A stretch of 64,000 bases of DNA from assembly GCA_013397795.1 (NCBI GenBank), contig VZTJ01004775.1, positions 1-64,000 of the forward strand, written 5' to 3'. The position numbers were made by a program, and so were the translations under genes. This document shows positions 12,401 through 25,086 of the stretch, in pieces (positions within the stretch are counted from its first letter, which is position 1; every line of letters begins with the position of its first letter). The DNA is from Orthonyx spaldingii. Lineage: Eukaryota; Chordata; Aves; Passeriformes; Orthonychidae. A model generated the notes under the pieces. It did not search any database, had not been told where the DNA came from, and saw nothing but the letters and a program-made list of their open reading frames with translations.

Positions 12401-15400
12401 TCAGTGGTGTTGACTAGCCTTTTCACCCAAGTAGTCCTTACCTGTCTGCACAGTCCTGCACATATCCAGTTTAAATTTACATCCATAAAGCATTTCAAAT
12501 ACCTCCAACAAAAAATGCTGTAATAGGATAATATTTAACTACTGTCTACAAAAAACAAAAGAATATGTGTGTGTCGTATAGGCATGCAAGACCTATACAA
12601 TTATGCATTGATGGAAAGAACAATTCAACAAAAAGATTTGACCTTTTTATTTTCTGGGGACTCTTTTAAAAGACAGCCGCCCCCCCTGCCCTAAGGTAAG
12701 CCACTGCGGCTCAGGCCAAATCTGGGCAGCCAAGCCCACTAATCCCATCTGGTCAACCCCCATGCAGCTGCTGCCTCATTCTGGAAGTGCTAAATTCCCA
12801 GAAGCTCTCACAAATTTGCATGAAAGATGTCTGCAAACACCTACTGTTCCTGTGTGTGACCCAAACGACCACAGTTCTATACAGCCAAGTCCAGCTTGGG
12901 TTTTCAAGCCAGGTATTCCCCTACACTCCCTCTCCTGAGGATTCCAACTTGCTGCTGTGCTCACAATGAGCATTGTGTACTGTAAGTCTGTGCACTTGTC
13001 AGAATACTGCACTGCGGGGAAGCGAAGGGGTTTGGGATCCCTTTCTCCTCCTTGTTTGAGGCTATCTAGAGAGTCAGTACAGAGGTAGAGACAATTCAAG
13101 ACTGACAAGAAGGATTGAAGTCTTTAAGGGTTTAGAGTACTGATCAGGTTTGTCAGTCCTTGCAATTTATGAAATTCTATTGAGTGTATTACAGAAACAG
13201 TCCTTGGAGCAGGAATTAGACTCCAGACCTACCCCCTCCCTCCATACAAATTGCTTTGTCTTTTGAACTCACTGACTCTAGAAGGCCTGTTGCCCAGTGA
13301 AAGTACTTAATAGGATAAATAATAGCACCATTGGAGTTCCTTATCTGTTTGCTGAGGTGCTATGTAAATGGAAGTGTTTAAATACATCCCTGTGATGTAT
13401 TTTCTAAGAAGCAAATTGCTATAAAAAGTCTTCTTCCAGAAACAAAATGATCTTTCTGTATTAGAGCCTGGCACAAATACAACTATATGCCTTTGAATAA
13501 TGGGAGCAGTTTTCCTTCCCATCTACAAAAAAGCACATGACAATTAGTTTCAATCTCATCTGAAGTAGTTTCTTACCTAAATGTTAGGTTTAAGAATATG
13601 ATGTATTAGTTACTAATTTTCGGCTTATGTTAACCATTTAGTATTTACCATGCATTGAGTCTGCTTTCATAGGAGTTACAGCCAACAATCATTGCTCTCA
13701 ATGCAAGGGCAACTGGACAGTTTTAGCTCAAAGAAGAAAAAACTGAAAGTGTATTTCTCTGATTTGTCTTTTGTTGGAGTTACTTTACTGGCATAGGAGT
13801 TCTGCCTCCCTCTTGTGGCTACATCTTTTACTTTCAACTAGCAGAGGAAACATTCACAGTGCAGTCATGATCAGAGTTCCTGATAGTTCCCGTCCTGACA
13901 TGTCTCCTCCATGATTTTATTAAAAAAGCCCCATTATGTCTGGATTCTCCCATACAATAAAAAAAGGTAAAAATTGTCTACATAAGAGAGAGATTCTTTT
14001 TCACATTCATGTAGGAACAACTGAACATTTTTTATAAAATCTGTGGTAATTCAGGCTGGTTGCATTTTGTAATTCGGTCTGAATGTTTGGATTCCAGTCA
14101 GCCAAAAGTAAGAGCTTCACCTAGGAGCTATTCAGATATACTTCAGGGAACATGATATTTTCAAGTCATGCAAAAACTCCTGGCTGATATGTTTTAGGTT
14201 ATGACTTTGTTCTTTCCTGTCACCTTCCATTTAAACATTACATAGTCCTTTTCAAACATTAAGAAATCAAGCTATCTGAAGAGTTAAATAAAGGACTGTA
14301 CCTCTAAGATGATAGAAAAACCAAGATAGCATTAAATGGCTGCCTCGGAATGATAGAGCCCCAGCTGAATGCAGATCTAATGTCCCTCCATTGCTTCCCC
14401 AACCTAGAACATCTTTCCCTTCAAAGTCCTTCACAGACTTACATTTGCAGGGTGACTGACCTTGAGTGTGCCTGTTCTGTGCCCTTCATTCCTTTGCAAT
14501 TTACACTGATATCAATATAGCACTTCATAGCCTGACACACCATTCAGAAAGAGATGTGAATTTCATCTTGAAAGCCATAGCTAGAAAGTGGGCAGGAGGG
14601 ACATGAACATTTGCAGCAGAAGTCTACAGTAATGGAAGGAGAATAAGCTGCACAGTTCAAACACTACTGCTGGTCATCTTGCTTTGTCAGGTCTAAAACA
14701 AAGTGTCTTTCTAGCTCTACACCACTTGGTTGCATCCTCCAGCTTCATCTCCAATTTAATCTGGCTTTGGCAGCAGGGCAAGGGGCTTGCTTTGACCACT
14801 CATATATTTATGTAACTGTTTGGATGATGTGGATAGAGCCCTTACCTCTTTGGCTTTGAAGGTACTCTCATTTGCTTCACATTAGGTGAAACCCATCAGC
14901 ACCTCCTTGACAGCTGGCCAGTGAAAACATTCATGGGAGCTGAGCCCAGATGAGCTTAAAGTACACACTACCGAGGCTGGCTGCAGTGACAGCCAGAACT
15001 TCTTGGGAAAAACCATCCCTTGCACCTACAGACCACATCTCGTAAGGGCAGCATTGGGTTCTCACCCTATAACTTAACACTATGTCTGCAGCTGAACAGA
15101 TGGGTCAGGCATGGATCAGTCTCTCCAGCAAAAATGGAGCTGTCTGAAAACTATAAACTGGAAGTCCTGTTTTCTGCTCAGCAGGTGCTCTGCTCATAAC
15201 ATAAAATAGTGCAGGTATTGCAGATGGGATGGGATTCGTCACTAGAAATATTTTCTTTCAACAGAGACACAGCCACCCTGACCACTAATCTGCCCAGAGT
15301 CTCTGTGGGAGAAATGAGATGGCTGATGTCAGTAGGCCATATTGCAAATCTAGGAAGATCTGTAGTGGAAGATGATCCTAAAGATGAAAAAACTCCCTTC

Positions 15401-16898
15401 TGTCCAAAGCAGTAAGGCAGGGAGTAGGAAGCAGCTGAGGGAAAATGTGAGTTCCAGTCTATAAGTGCAGCTTCCCATTTTTTTACGTTTGCAGCTGTCA
15501 AAATCTTGGTATGCCAAAGACTCCCAGGTTATGCATCAATTACCATGAAGACTGGAGCAGAGAGGAGCTCTGGAAATGGGTCACAGGTTAGGAATTGCAA
15601 TAAATGCCTAGGGTCCTATAGTTCCATTACAGGATGAACTGGGCTGGCTCATTCCTGCTGTCTTCCTTTCTCTCAAAGCCAGGGACTCCAGTTGCCCAGC
15701 AGATCTCACACTAGTGCAGCTTTGCAGTTAGATAATTAGTCTCAGAATGAGAACTCCACATTAACTACTCATAAGCCATGGGTTGGTTCCAGCTGAGTTT
15801 ATGTTTGCTGTTCCTCACCGGGAAGACTGAACTCAGCCAAAACGGAACTGGAGTTGTTTGCAAATTTCACCCAGTCCTGTGAAAAAACAACCCTAGGACT
15901 CAACGAGGGGAAAAAATATAAGAAAAAGAGAAGAAAAAAAAGATTTGGCTTGTCTGTCTGATGCCTCTCATCCTGGGTCCCAGATAGGATCACATCTAAA
16001 CAGGCTGAAAAGTGTAGGCACACCCATGGTTTTTCCATGAAAGCTGTAGACTCCTTACCCTTAAATCAGCTCTATGAAATTCTCAGCAACACAGAAGCTA
16101 GTGTGGATTGCAAGGCCACTCAGGCACAACGGAACAGAAGTATTAAGTGGGAAGCAGTGAGCATCCGAAGTGGAGCACACCTGCCTTCCACAAAAGCATT
16201 TTTAGCAGACGTGTGGCTGAGGGACAAACCACTGAGTAAAATACATCACAGCACATCTCTGCTTGGTGGCAGCAGCCTGTGTGCTGTCTCCCACTCTGCC
16301 AGCTGTGCCAGGGAAGCTGAAGCTACACAAACACTCCCGAAGGAATCACAGGGTTATCACTCACACAGACCAGCACCATGCCATGGTTATACACTGCACA
16401 TCTGCATTTTGGCATACCCCAGGTGAATTACTCTGTCTTAGGTCATCACACGTAGTCTGAGGTATGTAAGGCTTCCAACAGCACACTATGTAGGTCACTC
16501 TGCAAATTTTTGTCTATGGATATTTCATCCTCTGATGCTTGTACATTATCAGGAATAACTTTGCTGAAGTTAATTCAGTTCTGCTGTGGACCTTTCCACA
16601 TCGTAGCTGCTGGCTGGAATACATGGCAGTAATCAGTAAAAACATTATCAGCATGCTAGGTACAGCTCTGCTTTGGATCAGTAAAGTAGGACATTGCGTG
16701 TATGGAGACTAATTGGTATTTTAAGTCTGGCTTTTTTTTATCTGACTTCTTTGTTGTTTGGTTTCAAGGATCAGAGCCAGCGATATTTTAGCTGTTGCTG
16801 TAACATCATCACAGCTGAGTAGCTGTGATTCATAACAGTCACAGTCTGAGTGAATAATGTTACTACTTAAAAAGCACTTCAGCAAGGTGCTAATGCAG
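9426..16898. other. Intergenic, no recognisable gene
   Basis: About 7.5 kb without a supportable exon or RNA gene. Open frames reach 129 codons at most and resemble nothing I know. A possible very old MIR/L2-like scrap near 10313-10375 ('ttttacagtatcagaaaatg') is too weak to call. Confidence 0.55.
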
Positions 16899-16981
16899 AA
16901 TGTGTAACTCAGAGGCACTGCTTTACCTCGCACCCTTTCAGGGAAACTCTAACCTTCAGAATTTTAGGGACTTTTTTAGCT
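16899..16981 (+). repeat. Dispersed repeat, copy 1 of 2 (unnamed, about 84 bp)
   Basis: Begins 'aatgtgtaactcagaggcac' and ends 'attttagggacttttttagc'. A second copy about 1.5 kb downstream shares almost the entire length, with roughly ten differences and one indel. The flanks of the two copies are unrelated. No family name recognised. Confidence 0.8.
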
Positions 16982-18405
16982 ATTTAAAAATCAGTACTCT
17001 GTATTCAAATTATGAATCATTCTGTTTGTGGAGCCTTCAGCATTACGTCAAACACGCACACGTGCGAAAAGTGAAGGGGTGGTCTATGCTCTAAGACCAG
17101 TAGTCTTCCTGCTACAAGCATGAGAGCTTCATTACAGCAAGCAGGGTGTGCATTTTAGTAATACCCAATTCTTCTTCAATAAAAGGAAGCCTGGAGACTT
17201 TTCTACATGACAAAGCATTTGGCAACAATGTTGTTTTGAAGCATTTCCTCCTCTGGTCACTTATTTCTACTCCTGTCAGCTCTCTCAGTCACATTAACAC
17301 GTCTTTTGTAGGGTTGCCCTATGAACCAGATCAGGAAACTGATCCAGGTTAAAAATTAGCCAGCACAGGAGGGGAAGGGAAAAAAAAAAACAACAAACCA
17401 AAACAAGGCACAGCAAGGAACTGGCACAATGGCAAAAGCAGAGTGTGGTGGCACAGAGACAGAACGAGCACACAGTGGTATGGGAAGGAAGTACGAATGC
17501 CTGAAATCCTCATTATCACTGAATACTTGGGGGTCGTGAGAAAAACTGAGTCAGTGTCTCAATTAAGTTTTGCTTTTACAAATTAAGTGTAGGTTTGTCA
17601 ACCAGAAACATGGAAAAAACCCCACAATCTCTGGCTCACAAAATCCATGATGGCAAAAACCTCTGCTAAGGTGTAAAATAAATGCAGCACATGGCAAGAG
17701 CCTGGAAAAGACCTACTTGTCTCCTCCAGCTGCAGCTGATCATTTACTAGAAAGAGCTCTTATAAAGACCACGGGCACACGTGTGAAATGATTCCTTGAG
17801 GAAAGTCAATTTCCTAAGCAGAGGAGGCACCAGTGGTCCTAGAAAAGGAATAGTTTTGCAAAATTTGACATGGAGTTTGGGTATAAGTCAGATAGGAAAC
17901 TATGATTCTGCTAGAAGAGAAACCCTAGCGTTGACAGGAGAGAGCCGAGCAGTTGTTAGTGGCAGCTTTAGAAGAAAATCTCTGATCGATCCCCTGGCTT
18001 TTGTGGTGCTGTTCTTCAGTCTTGGAAGGGGTGAGAGATCTGTTGAAAACAGATGGGGACAGAATGAGCTACAGTAATGAGTAGTAGCCAGTCACCTGCT
18101 TATGTAGTCTTCTGTAAAGTTGCAACTTGGGTATTTTGTTTGGGGCAGGGAAGATGACTTTCTTATGTTGGTAGCTATGTGGCTCTGACTGGATAACTAA
18201 GGGCATCATTTTAGTGTCCAGTTCAGACATGCTCTAATGAGAAAGGTGTATATATAATTTGTTTTCAAAGAACTATATGTATTCTGACAGTAAAGAGTCT
18301 ATATCAATGAAAAATTATTTGTATTTCCTACTTTGCTTCAGTAAGTATTTCGTAAGAGCAGAGCAAGCCTGAGACTCTACAAATCTAATAATGAAATAAA
18401 AGCTT
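16982..18405. other. Intergenic spacer between the two copies of the 84-bp repeat
   Basis: No gene recognised. Contains a short A-rich tract near 17380-17400. The frame at 17796-18077 shows no family resemblance. Confidence 0.5.
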
Positions 18406-18489
18406 AATGTGTAACTCAGAGGCACTCTTTTAGCTCACACCTTTTCAGAGAAGCTCTAGCCTTCAGAATTTTAGGGACTTTTTTTAGCT
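18406..18489 (+). repeat. Dispersed repeat, copy 2 of 2 (unnamed, about 84 bp)
   Basis: Same start ('aatgtgtaactcagaggcac') and same end ('cttcagaattttagggactt' then T-run and agct) as the copy at 16899. Orientation is the same. The similarity stops abruptly at both ends, so this is a discrete unit rather than part of a long duplication. Confidence 0.8.
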
Positions 18490-21400
18490 TTCATGAAGGC
18501 CTTGCCCGCTCTAGCACATCAAAGATGAGACGTCACTGAAACACTGTCTGCCCTCTGCAAGATCATGAAATGCAAAATACATTGCTGTAGGATGACAAGG
18601 TTTAGCTCTCTGTGGGCTGTGAGGAGGGCTGTTGAATTGTACATATGCTAGACGCCTAAAACTGGTGTTAGTGTACTTTGGTAAAGCATATTGCTGTGCT
18701 TCACTTTCTAGATATGAGAGTAAATCCGTATTTGTGGCAATGCTTTGCAATAAGGGTGATGCGAGCTATTTCATTCCATTTCTGCCTTGCTAAAAAAACC
18801 TTTTTGGAAAACCTATTGCTAAAGGCAAGAGGGACATGTTTACTGGTTTTGGTTTCCAGCTACTAGGTCATGGTGAGCAGGCTGTTAGGAGAATGTCAAT
18901 TAATATATATATTTTATACCATTTAATTAGGGAATTTTTATTCAATACCTGAACACTGTCTGAAAGTTGTATCACTTAAGTTTTGTTATGTGTCAGCATC
19001 CCTTCTGACTCTTGAGGGTTTGTTGCATCCAGAAAAGCTTCACTATGATGTGTCTGCTGTTAACTTCTCCCTGTACCCAACATTTTGGATTGTGGATTGG
19101 GTCACTTTTCTTTGTTTTTAGCTCTGTATGGACACTTAAAAACCCCAACAGAGATAAAAAAAACCAAAAAAATCCACCTCTCACAAACAAACAAGATTTC
19201 TCAAATTTTATTTAAGGTTATATTCTCTCTTTGGTACAGTGAATGGAAGCAGTGAGATGAGAAAATAAGCTCTAATCTGACAATGTGTTAGCTTCAAGAA
19301 ACATTTTCCCTTACGAACATTTTTTAGAATGCCTTAGTTCTCTGTATGTTCCTGTTTTATCCTTTAACACATGCTATTGCAATTTAAAGTTTAAATGTGT
19401 ATCTTGTTCTTCTGGAAACATGCCATTTCAGAGATTGGGTGAGAAGGTTTACTTCCTTGACTAATAATACCAGTGTGTTGCCAAAGCCTTCTGGAAAGTG
19501 TTCAACAGCTTAGCTTGTTTTTAAGGTAAGAGCGTAATAAATATACTGGGTGAAAATTGTATGTTGTCTTCATGTGTGAAGTGGGAGACTTTACCAGTAC
19601 AAGAGCAGATTGGTAATGTGGACAAGACAATGATGATAAATCTGGAAGGCATGCTGACAGTGAGCCTCATTCTGTCATCCTGTAATATAGTTAAGACCAA
19701 TTTTTGTTTTCCTTGCTTGACCATCTCCATCAGAGGGAAGGGGAACCAGCAGGCATAATCACAAGTCATAAACAAAGCAAGTTTTGTGTTGTTTCAAGAA
19801 TTAAGAAATTAAAAACCACTGTTGTCAGCAACACCTCATACTAGGTACTCTATTCTTCACTGTATGACCAGAAATTATGTCAAAGAAAAATGAGTGCATG
19901 CTGATACTGCTCTGGTAGTGACTTCTCCAGGTGTAGGAGATCAGGCATACTCATGGTCTGCTCTTGGGAGGCAGAAGAATAGATTCAGATTTTTTTTTTT
20001 TAACAATTTTCAGATGAATCAAAAAACCTCAATTAAAAAAAACAACCAAACAACACAGACAAATAGAAATTAAGATTGCAAGTTATATTGAATGTGTTTT
20101 AACTTAGCATCAAGATTTTGTGGTTCTTTCTTCCAGCTCAGTTTCTACCTGGTGGTTTTCTGTGGCAATCACAGATACTTTGCATCTTTGACTTTCTGGA
20201 TTCAAATGTGTCCCATCCCTTCCCCATTAGCAAATATTTATACATCAATTATCCCTTTGCAAATGTCTTCTTGAAAGATATGCCATGTAGAACAACCTAT
20301 TAGTACTTGCCAAGAACCTTAAAACGGAAGGGTGGCCAACCCAAAAATCATACTGAAGAAAATTTATTTCTTCCTTCTCCTTCCCCTGCAGCTTCCTATT
20401 CACAAGTTCAAAAATCTCTGTTCTAAAAGAAGTAGTTCCATGATGGACTACAAAGAAGATGAACTACAAATATCCCCATATCCTAGACCCTTTGTATTAA
20501 TTTAACTACTGTTGCAGTGGTAAGTCATTTGCTCTACTGAGGAGAAGCAAGGGATGCTTCTGGACAGGCCAGGAATCATTCAGGGCACTCAGTGTAGACT
20601 GTGTGTCTCTGAGTGCAAAATGGTTGCTGTAAAAGATGGTTTGTCTTTGTCTCAAACATTTGGTAGAGAAAGAAATAAGATCGTGTCTTGGATTGAGTGG
20701 GAACTTTTCTATTTTATTTCCTTCTCTAACACATCAACAATCAGCTTTTGATCTTGTGCACAAATGGGTTTTTCCCTACACTATCTCCTATTTGGCACGA
20801 TTTTTGCATTGAAGGAGAAAGTTTATCCAAATGTCATCATCTTTGTTCTTGATGTAATGTCCATCTATGTATGGACATACAATGTATGGGGTTCAAGTCT
20901 AGACAGCCCAATAGCTAAAAGTGCCCACCCAACAGTACAGCTGATGTTTCTGCTAAATCTGGTGAAGCCACCCTGAGCTATCAGTGGTAGAAACCTCAGG
21001 AAGAAAGATGAAAGGACAGGGTAACACAAAAACTTAGTAATATTTATGCTTGCCCAGCAAACAAAGGAGAATGCTGGCAGATAAGTACAGATAACTATAG
21101 AAGTAATGCTGTTATGTAGCTTATGTTTCTGATGCTCCCCAGACTATCAGTGTTGCTCCTGCACTATACACAAGCATGTACATTATTGCAGTCTAACAAA
21201 ATGCTAAATGAAGTAGAATCCACTAACATCCCTACAGCAGGCAGCCAGGGTGAACAGACTTCAGGAAGCGGCCAACCCGCTTGATTCCCCAAGCAGCAGC
21301 TGAATTGCCATGAATTAAATGGACCATTAGTCTGACTCAATGGAGCATTTCTCATGAGGGCTTGATTTTGTTCACAGCAATATTCTTCAGAGGCACTCAG

Positions 21401-22490
21401 GGGTTTGCAGTGCCATGCCACAACTGGATATTAGTGCCTGAGAAACTGTGAGAGGGTTGTGCACACAGGTCTTGCCTTCTAGGAAGGCAGTCTGATGAAA
21501 TTTGGAAAGGAGCATGATACCAGACTGAGGCAGTACTGCTAACATACCCACATGTTAAATTTTTTAACTATTTAGATAGCCACTCTGAAAAACTGGGAGG
21601 GGGTTCCAGGGCAGGAAACTGTAGCCATGCAATGCCTTGTTTTGAAAAGAAAAGGGGTATAAATGACAACCCGATTTCTTCCTGGTGAAATGACTACCAG
21701 TCATTTTGACAGTTTCGTTTCACAGTGAAGTACAAACCCTCTGCAAGAGACTACTACTTTCCTATCAGAGGCATCAGAAGTCAAGTAACACCAGCATCTC
21801 AATCAATCTCTGTAATTCATTCATCAGACCATGAATTAGGGCTTCTGAGTGGGCAGTTCCTCTTCAGTCCTGTTGGCTGTGCTACGCAGGTGGAAAACTC
21901 CAGCAAAAAGGTGAGGTTGGACACGTGACAACGGTACGACTTTGTAACCCATGCTAATTTTTTAGCCAGGTCTCCAGCAATGTGCACAGTGAATAGTGAC
22001 TTAATCAGCTGACCCACTGTAAACCAGTCATGTCCCTATATAAAGTGTGCACTCCATCAGGGAAGGTAGTGTTTGTTACTGTAGAAATGAAAGATTTTGA
22101 GGAATCTGAGGGGAAGGCCTCCTGTACCCACTGTACCCACTAACAAACTCCTCCCCATCAAAAGATGTTCAGCAACTCAGACAGAAATTCCTGAACTTGT
22201 TACTTGGGCTAGTTAATAGAGAGGACTTCAGGCTGAAGGTTACATAACAAATGTAGTTTACACCACCATAATTGTTGAAGAGATGCAACCTATTATGCTT
22301 TGTGTACGTCAAGTCAGAATTCAATGTTATTTTTCATTTATGCCTGAGTGGACTTTACACAGGTGTTATTGGTGGAGATACAAGGGATGAGTGAAGTTCA
22401 GAAGTTGTGCCAAGGACTGAGCGAAGGCAGGATTGGTTAACACTGAAGGAACAATATTCAGTTGAGAAGATTTTCCCATGTTACGTGCCT
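18490..22490. other. Intergenic, no recognisable gene
   Basis: AT-rich sequence with scattered homopolymers (for example T11 near 19990 and A-rich DNA near 20030-20060). No exon, RNA gene or intact mobile element could be supported on either strand. Confidence 0.55.
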
Positions 22491-23104
22491 TTCATAGGTT
22501 ACCATAGAGAAAGAGGATAAAGAGGTAATGGAAGAACAGACAATAAAGAGGGAAAAATGGAAGTTAAGCCAGCTGGCAGAGCTCTGACCACCTTTCGGAC
22601 AGCTGGGAGATCCTGTTGCCACCAGTGAAGAGCTGTTAAAAGCAGCAATGTTGCAGAACAGTGAACACCTGTGGGCCCTGACAAGACCCTGAGGAGCGAC
22701 TATAAATTCTTAGGTTGTGCCACCTCCCTCTTCCTGGCCAGTTCCAGCCTCTGTTACCAGTCCAGATGGTGGCACACTGCCTACGACAGCAGTGCCCTGG
22801 CCCTGGCAGCCTTTAATCCTGTGCTTGTGAGGGAAGGCACCAGCGCTCACAATGCCAAGCAGGGCTCAGGACCCCTTTCTTGTGGGCCAGGAAGAACTAT
22901 TTCTGCCTTGTGGTGGTTACTTGCAGTTTTTAATTGCCTTGGAGCAAGCTCCCAGGGATTGAGGTGAAGCGTGTTGATTTCTGTGGAGCCTGGCACCAGT
23001 TGTGACCAGCAGCACGGACAGCAGGGCCTGAGCCACTTCCTCTGTGAGAGCTGCCAGCCCTGCTCCCAGCGCTCCGCCCTGGTGTGGCCACCGCAGCCTG
23101 GCCC
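22491..23104. other. GC-rich, probably repeat-derived DNA upstream of CR1
   Basis: Composition rises sharply relative to the flanking intergenic DNA. Several overlapping frames stay open only because of base composition. The texture ('ctgccagccctgctcccagc') suggests an old transposable element, possibly the 5' continuation of the CR1 that follows. I cannot match it to a named family. Confidence 0.35.
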
Positions 23105-23395
23105 TGGTCAACAGCAGCTGAACGTGAGCCAGGGTGTGCCCAGGGCGCCAAGAAGGCCAGTGGCATCCTGGCCTGGATCAGCAATAGTGTGGCCAGCAGG
23201 ACCAGGGCAGGGATTGTCTCCCTCTACTTGACACTGGTGAGGCTGCACCTCGAATGCTGTGTTCAGTTCTGGGCCCCTCAGTTTAGGGAGGACATTGAGG
23301 TGCTGTGTGTGTCCAGAGAAGGGAAACTAAGCTGGTGAAGGGTCTGGAGCATAAGTCTGATGAAGAGCAGCTGAGGGACCTGGGGGTGTTTAGCC

Positions 23396-23682
23396 AGGGG
23401 AAAAGGCGGGAGGGGGAGGGGATAGTTCTTGCTTTCTGCAACCACCTGAAAAAAGATTGTAGCCAGGTGGCGATCGTCCTCTTCTGCCAGGCAACCAGTG
23501 ACAGGACAGTGGAGCTTTAGGTTGGCCATCAGGGTGAATTTCTTCACAATACAGGGTAATTAGACATTGGAAGGGGCTGCCCAGACGGGCGGTAGAGTCA
23601 ACATCGGTGGAGGTGCTTAAGGAAAACCTAGACGTGGCACTTAGTGCCCTAGTCTAGCTGACACGGCGGTGTTCGGTCATTC
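23396..23682 (+). repeat. 287-bp exact direct duplication, copy 1
   Basis: The block from 'aggggaaaaggcgggagggg' to 'acggcggtgttcggtcattc' is identical to 23684-23970. The two copies are separated by one ambiguous base at 23683. This is the pattern left when two contig ends overlap but are not merged. Confidence 0.95.
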
Positions 23683-23683
23683 N

Positions 23684-23970
23684 AGGGGAAAAGGCGGGAG
23701 GGGGAGGGGATAGTTCTTGCTTTCTGCAACCACCTGAAAAAAGATTGTAGCCAGGTGGCGATCGTCCTCTTCTGCCAGGCAACCAGTGACAGGACAGTGG
23801 AGCTTTAGGTTGGCCATCAGGGTGAATTTCTTCACAATACAGGGTAATTAGACATTGGAAGGGGCTGCCCAGACGGGCGGTAGAGTCAACATCGGTGGAG
23901 GTGCTTAAGGAAAACCTAGACGTGGCACTTAGTGCCCTAGTCTAGCTGACACGGCGGTGTTCGGTCATTC
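23684..23970 (+). repeat. 287-bp exact direct duplication, copy 2
   Basis: Identical to 23396-23682 on reading both through. It continues directly into the CR1 3' end and the GTF2A1 promoter, so this copy is the one physically joined to the right-hand sequence. Confidence 0.95.
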
Positions 23971-24320
23971 GTTGGACTCCACGGTCTCACAGGTCTTTTC
24001 CAAACTAAACGCCTCCCTGCTTCCATCCCGCGCCCCACCGGGGCCCGCCGAGCACCCACCGCCGTCCGCGCCTCGTAACGTCACACGCCGGGCGGGCACA
24101 GCGCTCCGGAGAGAGGCAGAGACGCTTCCGCCTCGGTAGGGCCCGGCCGCGCCGCCTCGCGCAGCCACTTCCGCCTCGGTAGGTGTCATGGCGGCGAGGG
24201 CGGGGCGCCCCACGTGACGCGGCCGAGGCCGGAGCGGTCTCGCGGCAGCTCTCGCGGTGCCTGGCGCCCCCCCCGCGCGCGTCCCCCGCTCGCCGGCCGC
24301 TCGCGCAGCGCTCGCTCGCG

Positions 24321-24333
24321 CTATATAAAGGGG
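24321..24333 (+). promoter_or_regulatory. GTF2A1: TATA-box-like element, CTATATAAAGGGG
   Basis: TATATAAAG within a run of GC-rich DNA matches the TATA consensus and is oriented toward GTF2A1. A start site 25-35 bases downstream would fall within the N gap that begins at 24335, so it cannot be checked here. Confidence 0.6.
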
Positions 24334-24334
24334 C

Positions 24335-25086
24335 NNNNNNNNNNNNNNNNNNNNNNNNNNNNNNNNNNNNNNNNNNNNNNNNNNNNNNNNNNNNNNNNNN
24401 NNNNNNNNNNNNNNNNNNNNNNNNNNNNNNNNNNNNNNNNNNNNNNNNNNNNNNNNNNNNNNNNNNNNNNNNNNNNNNNNNNNNNNNNNNNNNNNNNNNN
24501 NNNNNNNNNNNNNNNNNNNNNNNNNNNNNNNNNNNNNNNNNNNNNNNNNNNNNNNNNNNNNNNNNNNNNNNNNNNNNNNNNNNNNNNNNNNNNNNNNNNN
24601 NNNNNNNNNNNNNNNNNNNNNNNNNNNNNNNNNNNNNNNNNNNNNNNNNNNNNNNNNNNNNNNNNNNNNNNNNNNNNNNNNNNNNNNNNNNNNNNNNNNN
24701 NNNNNNNNNNNNNNNNNNNNNNNNNNNNNNNNNNNNNNNNNNNNNNNNNNNNNNNNNNNNNNNNNNNNNNNNNNNNNNNNNNNNNNNNNNNNNNNNNNNN
24801 NNNNNNNNNNNNNNNNNNNNNNNNNNNNNNNNNNNNNNNNNNNNNNNNNNNNNNNNNNNNNNNNNNNNNNNNNNNNNNNNNNNNNNNNNNNNNNNNNNNN
24901 NNNNNNNNNNNNNNNNNNNNNNNNNNNNNNNNNNNNNNNNNNNNNNNNNNNNNNNNNNNNNNNNNNNNNNNNNNNNNNNNNNNNNNNNNNNNNNNNNNNN
25001 NNNNNNNNNNNNNNNNNNNNNNNNNNNNNNNNNNNNNNNNNNNNNNNNNNNNNNNNNNNNNNNNNNNNNNNNNNNNNNNNNNNNNN
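24335..25086. other. Assembly gap (752 N), probably containing GTF2A1 exon 1
   Basis: Undetermined bases only. The gap lies inside the CpG island, between a TATA-like element and the downstream GC-rich shore. The first ten GTF2A1 residues, which in other vertebrates come from a separate first exon, are not found anywhere else in the window. Confidence 0.9.

Larger units (their letters stand above)
23105..24010 (+). mobile_element. CR1 non-LTR retrotransposon fragment, 5'-truncated
   Basis: Recognisable CR1 3' region in forward orientation. Diagnostic blocks are 'aagaaggccagtggcatcct', 'gtgaggctgcacctcgaatg', 'cagttctgggcccctcag', 'gaagctggtgaagggtctgg'-like sequence near 23330, 'agacattggaaggggctgcc' and the terminal 'ggtctcacaggtcttttcca'. 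It covers the end of the reverse-transcriptase frame, which is broken by stops, plus the 3' UTR. Part of it (23396-23682) is repeated exactly at 23684-23970 around a single N. The real element is therefore probably about 290 bp shorter. It ends only some 60 bp before the first promoter-like motifs of GTF2A1. Confidence 0.88.

Noticed and set aside
22671..23231. Overlapping GC-rich frames upstream of CR1
   Set aside because: Kept open by composition in repeat-derived DNA; no start context, splice structure or protein family.
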